DNA from: Chelatococcus composti
GTDB taxonomy: Bacteria; Pseudomonadota; Alphaproteobacteria; Rhizobiales; Beijerinckiaceae
DNA length: 64,000 nucleotides
Reading direction: 5' to 3'
Assembly: GCF_014201415.1 (NCBI RefSeq)
Contig: NZ_JACHEH010000003.1
Coordinates: 62,001 to 126,000 of the forward strand
Shown: one piece after another, positions 63,346 to 64,000 of the stretch
How positions within the stretch are numbered: position 1 is the first letter of the stretch
Layout of the letters: each line of letters starts with the position of its first letter
Translations under genes and position numbers: made by a program
The notes under the pieces: generated by a model
What the model was told of the DNA's origin: nothing
The model's input: the letters and a program-made list of their open reading frames with translations, nothing else
Database searches by the model: none

Positions 63346-63428
63346 GAAACGCCTCCCGCGATGCGCGCGAGACGGATGAGAAACGTGGTGATGGAACCGC
63401 GCCGGGCGCGATCGAGAATTGCGATCAT
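63342..63428 (-). CDS. possible 28-residue leader peptide of the phage replication operon
   Basis: MIAILDRARRGSITTFLIRL... ends in TGA overlapping the ATG of the DUF6511 gene (ATGA). Basic and amphipathic. The overlap pattern matches the other genes of this operon, but at this length it may be chance. Confidence 0.35.
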   Translation of the reverse strand: MIAILDRARRGSITTFLIRLARIAGGVS

Positions 63429-63578
63429 GGGGAATGCTCCAGCTGCCTGTCCTCACATACCGGCGCGGCTCTCGGCCTGTCGGATCGGCGGGATGGAACG
63501 TTTCATGAACACAATCTTGTGGCGAGCACGGCGCGCATCTATTTTCGCCTCACGAGCAGCTTGGCCGGAGCGATTCTG

Positions 63579-64000
63579 ATGCCTTCATTCAATCCAAGAA
63601 TTTTCACCAATCCCGATCGCCTGAAGCAAATTTCCCCGGACCGCCTGAAGACCTTCCTCTCCAGGTGGAACGGTTATTTCGTTGGTCGGGGCCTTGATCT
63701 TGCCGCCGCGCCCGTCGACGAACTGCCGCTCGAGGACATCGCCGCCATCCTGATGAACCCCGACGAGAACGTCCCCGACGCGATGGTCGATGCGCTCTAT
63801 TACGTGCATGAGACCGCCAGCCACGAGAGCATGGAGGAATTGCTCGAACAGGCCGAGGCGGCAGGAATCGCGATCGACGCAGAGCACGAACCGACCGCGG
63901 CCGATGTTTCCGTCCAGATCTGGCTCGCAAACCCGATGCTCCTGCAACGCCAGCACGCGGAAACCGTGGCCTTCAAGCGCTCGAACTTCATGTATTTCGC
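63579..64000 (+). CDS. conserved hypothetical protein (partial, C-terminus outside window)
   Basis: 140 residues visible from the ATG at 63579, no stop before the window end. It starts MPSFNPRIFTNPDRLKQISP, then LKTFLSRWNGYFVGRGLDL and VPDAMVDALYYVHETASHESMEELLEQAEAAGI, an acidic helical protein. I recall similar hypothetical proteins in rhizobial genomes, with no known function. It is divergent from the phage operon across about 150 bases, which must contain both promoters. Confidence 0.7.
   Translation, partial: MPSFNPRIFTNPDRLKQISPDRLKTFLSRWNGYFVGRGLDLAAAPVDELPLEDIAAILMNPDENVPDAMVDALYYVHETASHESMEELLEQAEAAGIAIDAEHEPTAADVSVQIWLANPMLLQRQHAETVAFKRSNFMYF

Larger units (their letters stand above)
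47721..63428 (-). mobile_element. phage-derived element: replication, packaging, head and lysis modules without tail genes
   Basis: About 15.7 kb of tightly packed minus-strand genes. In transcription order they are DUF6511, Cas4-like nuclease, primase-helicase, RuvC-like resolvase, two small genes, HNH, ParB-methyltransferase, DUF7220, small and large terminase, portal, a small membrane protein, protease, capsid, hypothetical, head-tail connector, head closure, DUF6127, endolysin, Rz and Rz1. No tail tube, tape measure, baseplate, integrase or repressor gene is seen. The left edge abuts the ars operon; the right edge is not defined because the plus-strand gene at 63579 continues beyond the window. 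No attachment-site repeat was found. Confidence 0.85.

Overview
The window is high-GC DNA with dense, mostly operonic genes. It looks chromosomal and alphaproteobacterial, most likely Hyphomicrobiales (Rhizobiales). Pointers are an ornithine decarboxylase behind a long structured leader, followed by homospermidine synthase; a TAXI-type TRAP transporter; ArsH/ACR3-type arsenic genes; and phage proteins of the kind common in rhizobial genomes. No rRNA, tRNA or CRISPR array was seen.

Layout. 1-496: 5' part of a CHAD-domain gene (minus strand). 0.6-4.6 kb: TAXI/TRAP transporter and a DJ-1/PfpI protein. 4.7-9.8 kb: a TetR-controlled RND efflux operon with a perfect 24-bp palindrome over its promoter. 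10-12.4 kb: a DUF533/TerB-like protein, an aminotransferase and a small secreted Cys-rich protein. 12.6-25.3 kb: a sugar-acid or polyol catabolic region, with an IlvD/Edd dehydratase, an ICL/PEP-mutase-fold enzyme, a double-GNAT protein, an SDR, a DenD-like dehydrogenase, a D-2-hydroxyacid dehydrogenase, a four-gene ABC importer and a LacI regulator. 25.4-34.8 kb: DMT transporter, MarR, a quinone-reductase-like flavoprotein, an FAD oxidase, a cytosine-deaminase-like amidohydrolase, a ThiXYZ/SsuABC-like ABC importer, and divergent RidA and creatininase genes; this looks like uptake and breakdown of a small nitrogenous compound. 34.8-36.4 kb: OpgG/OpgD-type glucan protein. 36.5-40.3 kb: homospermidine synthesis (ornithine decarboxylase, GNAT, homospermidine synthase). 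40.8-47.7 kb: a metal and arsenic resistance segment with a frameshifted P1B-4-type metal ATPase, a cupin, a DUF924 protein and arsR-arsC-acr3-arsH.

47.7-63.4 kb is a phage-derived element read entirely on the minus strand. It carries replication and recombination genes (DUF6511, Cas4-like nuclease, primase-helicase, RuvC-like resolvase), HNH, a ParB-methyltransferase fusion, both terminase subunits, portal, protease, capsid, head-tail connectors and a lysis cassette (M15 endolysin, overlapping Rz/Rz1). It has no tail gene: the head-closure gene is followed directly by a DUF6127 gene and the lysis genes. It is either a deleted prophage or a head-only satellite-like element. The methyltransferase also has Gly in place of the catalytic Asp in its DPPY motif. 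A gene of unknown function starts on the plus strand at 63579 and runs off the window.

Functions are inferred from reading the protein sequences and recognising motifs; no database search was run. Start codons were chosen from ribosome binding sites, family N-termini and gene overlaps.
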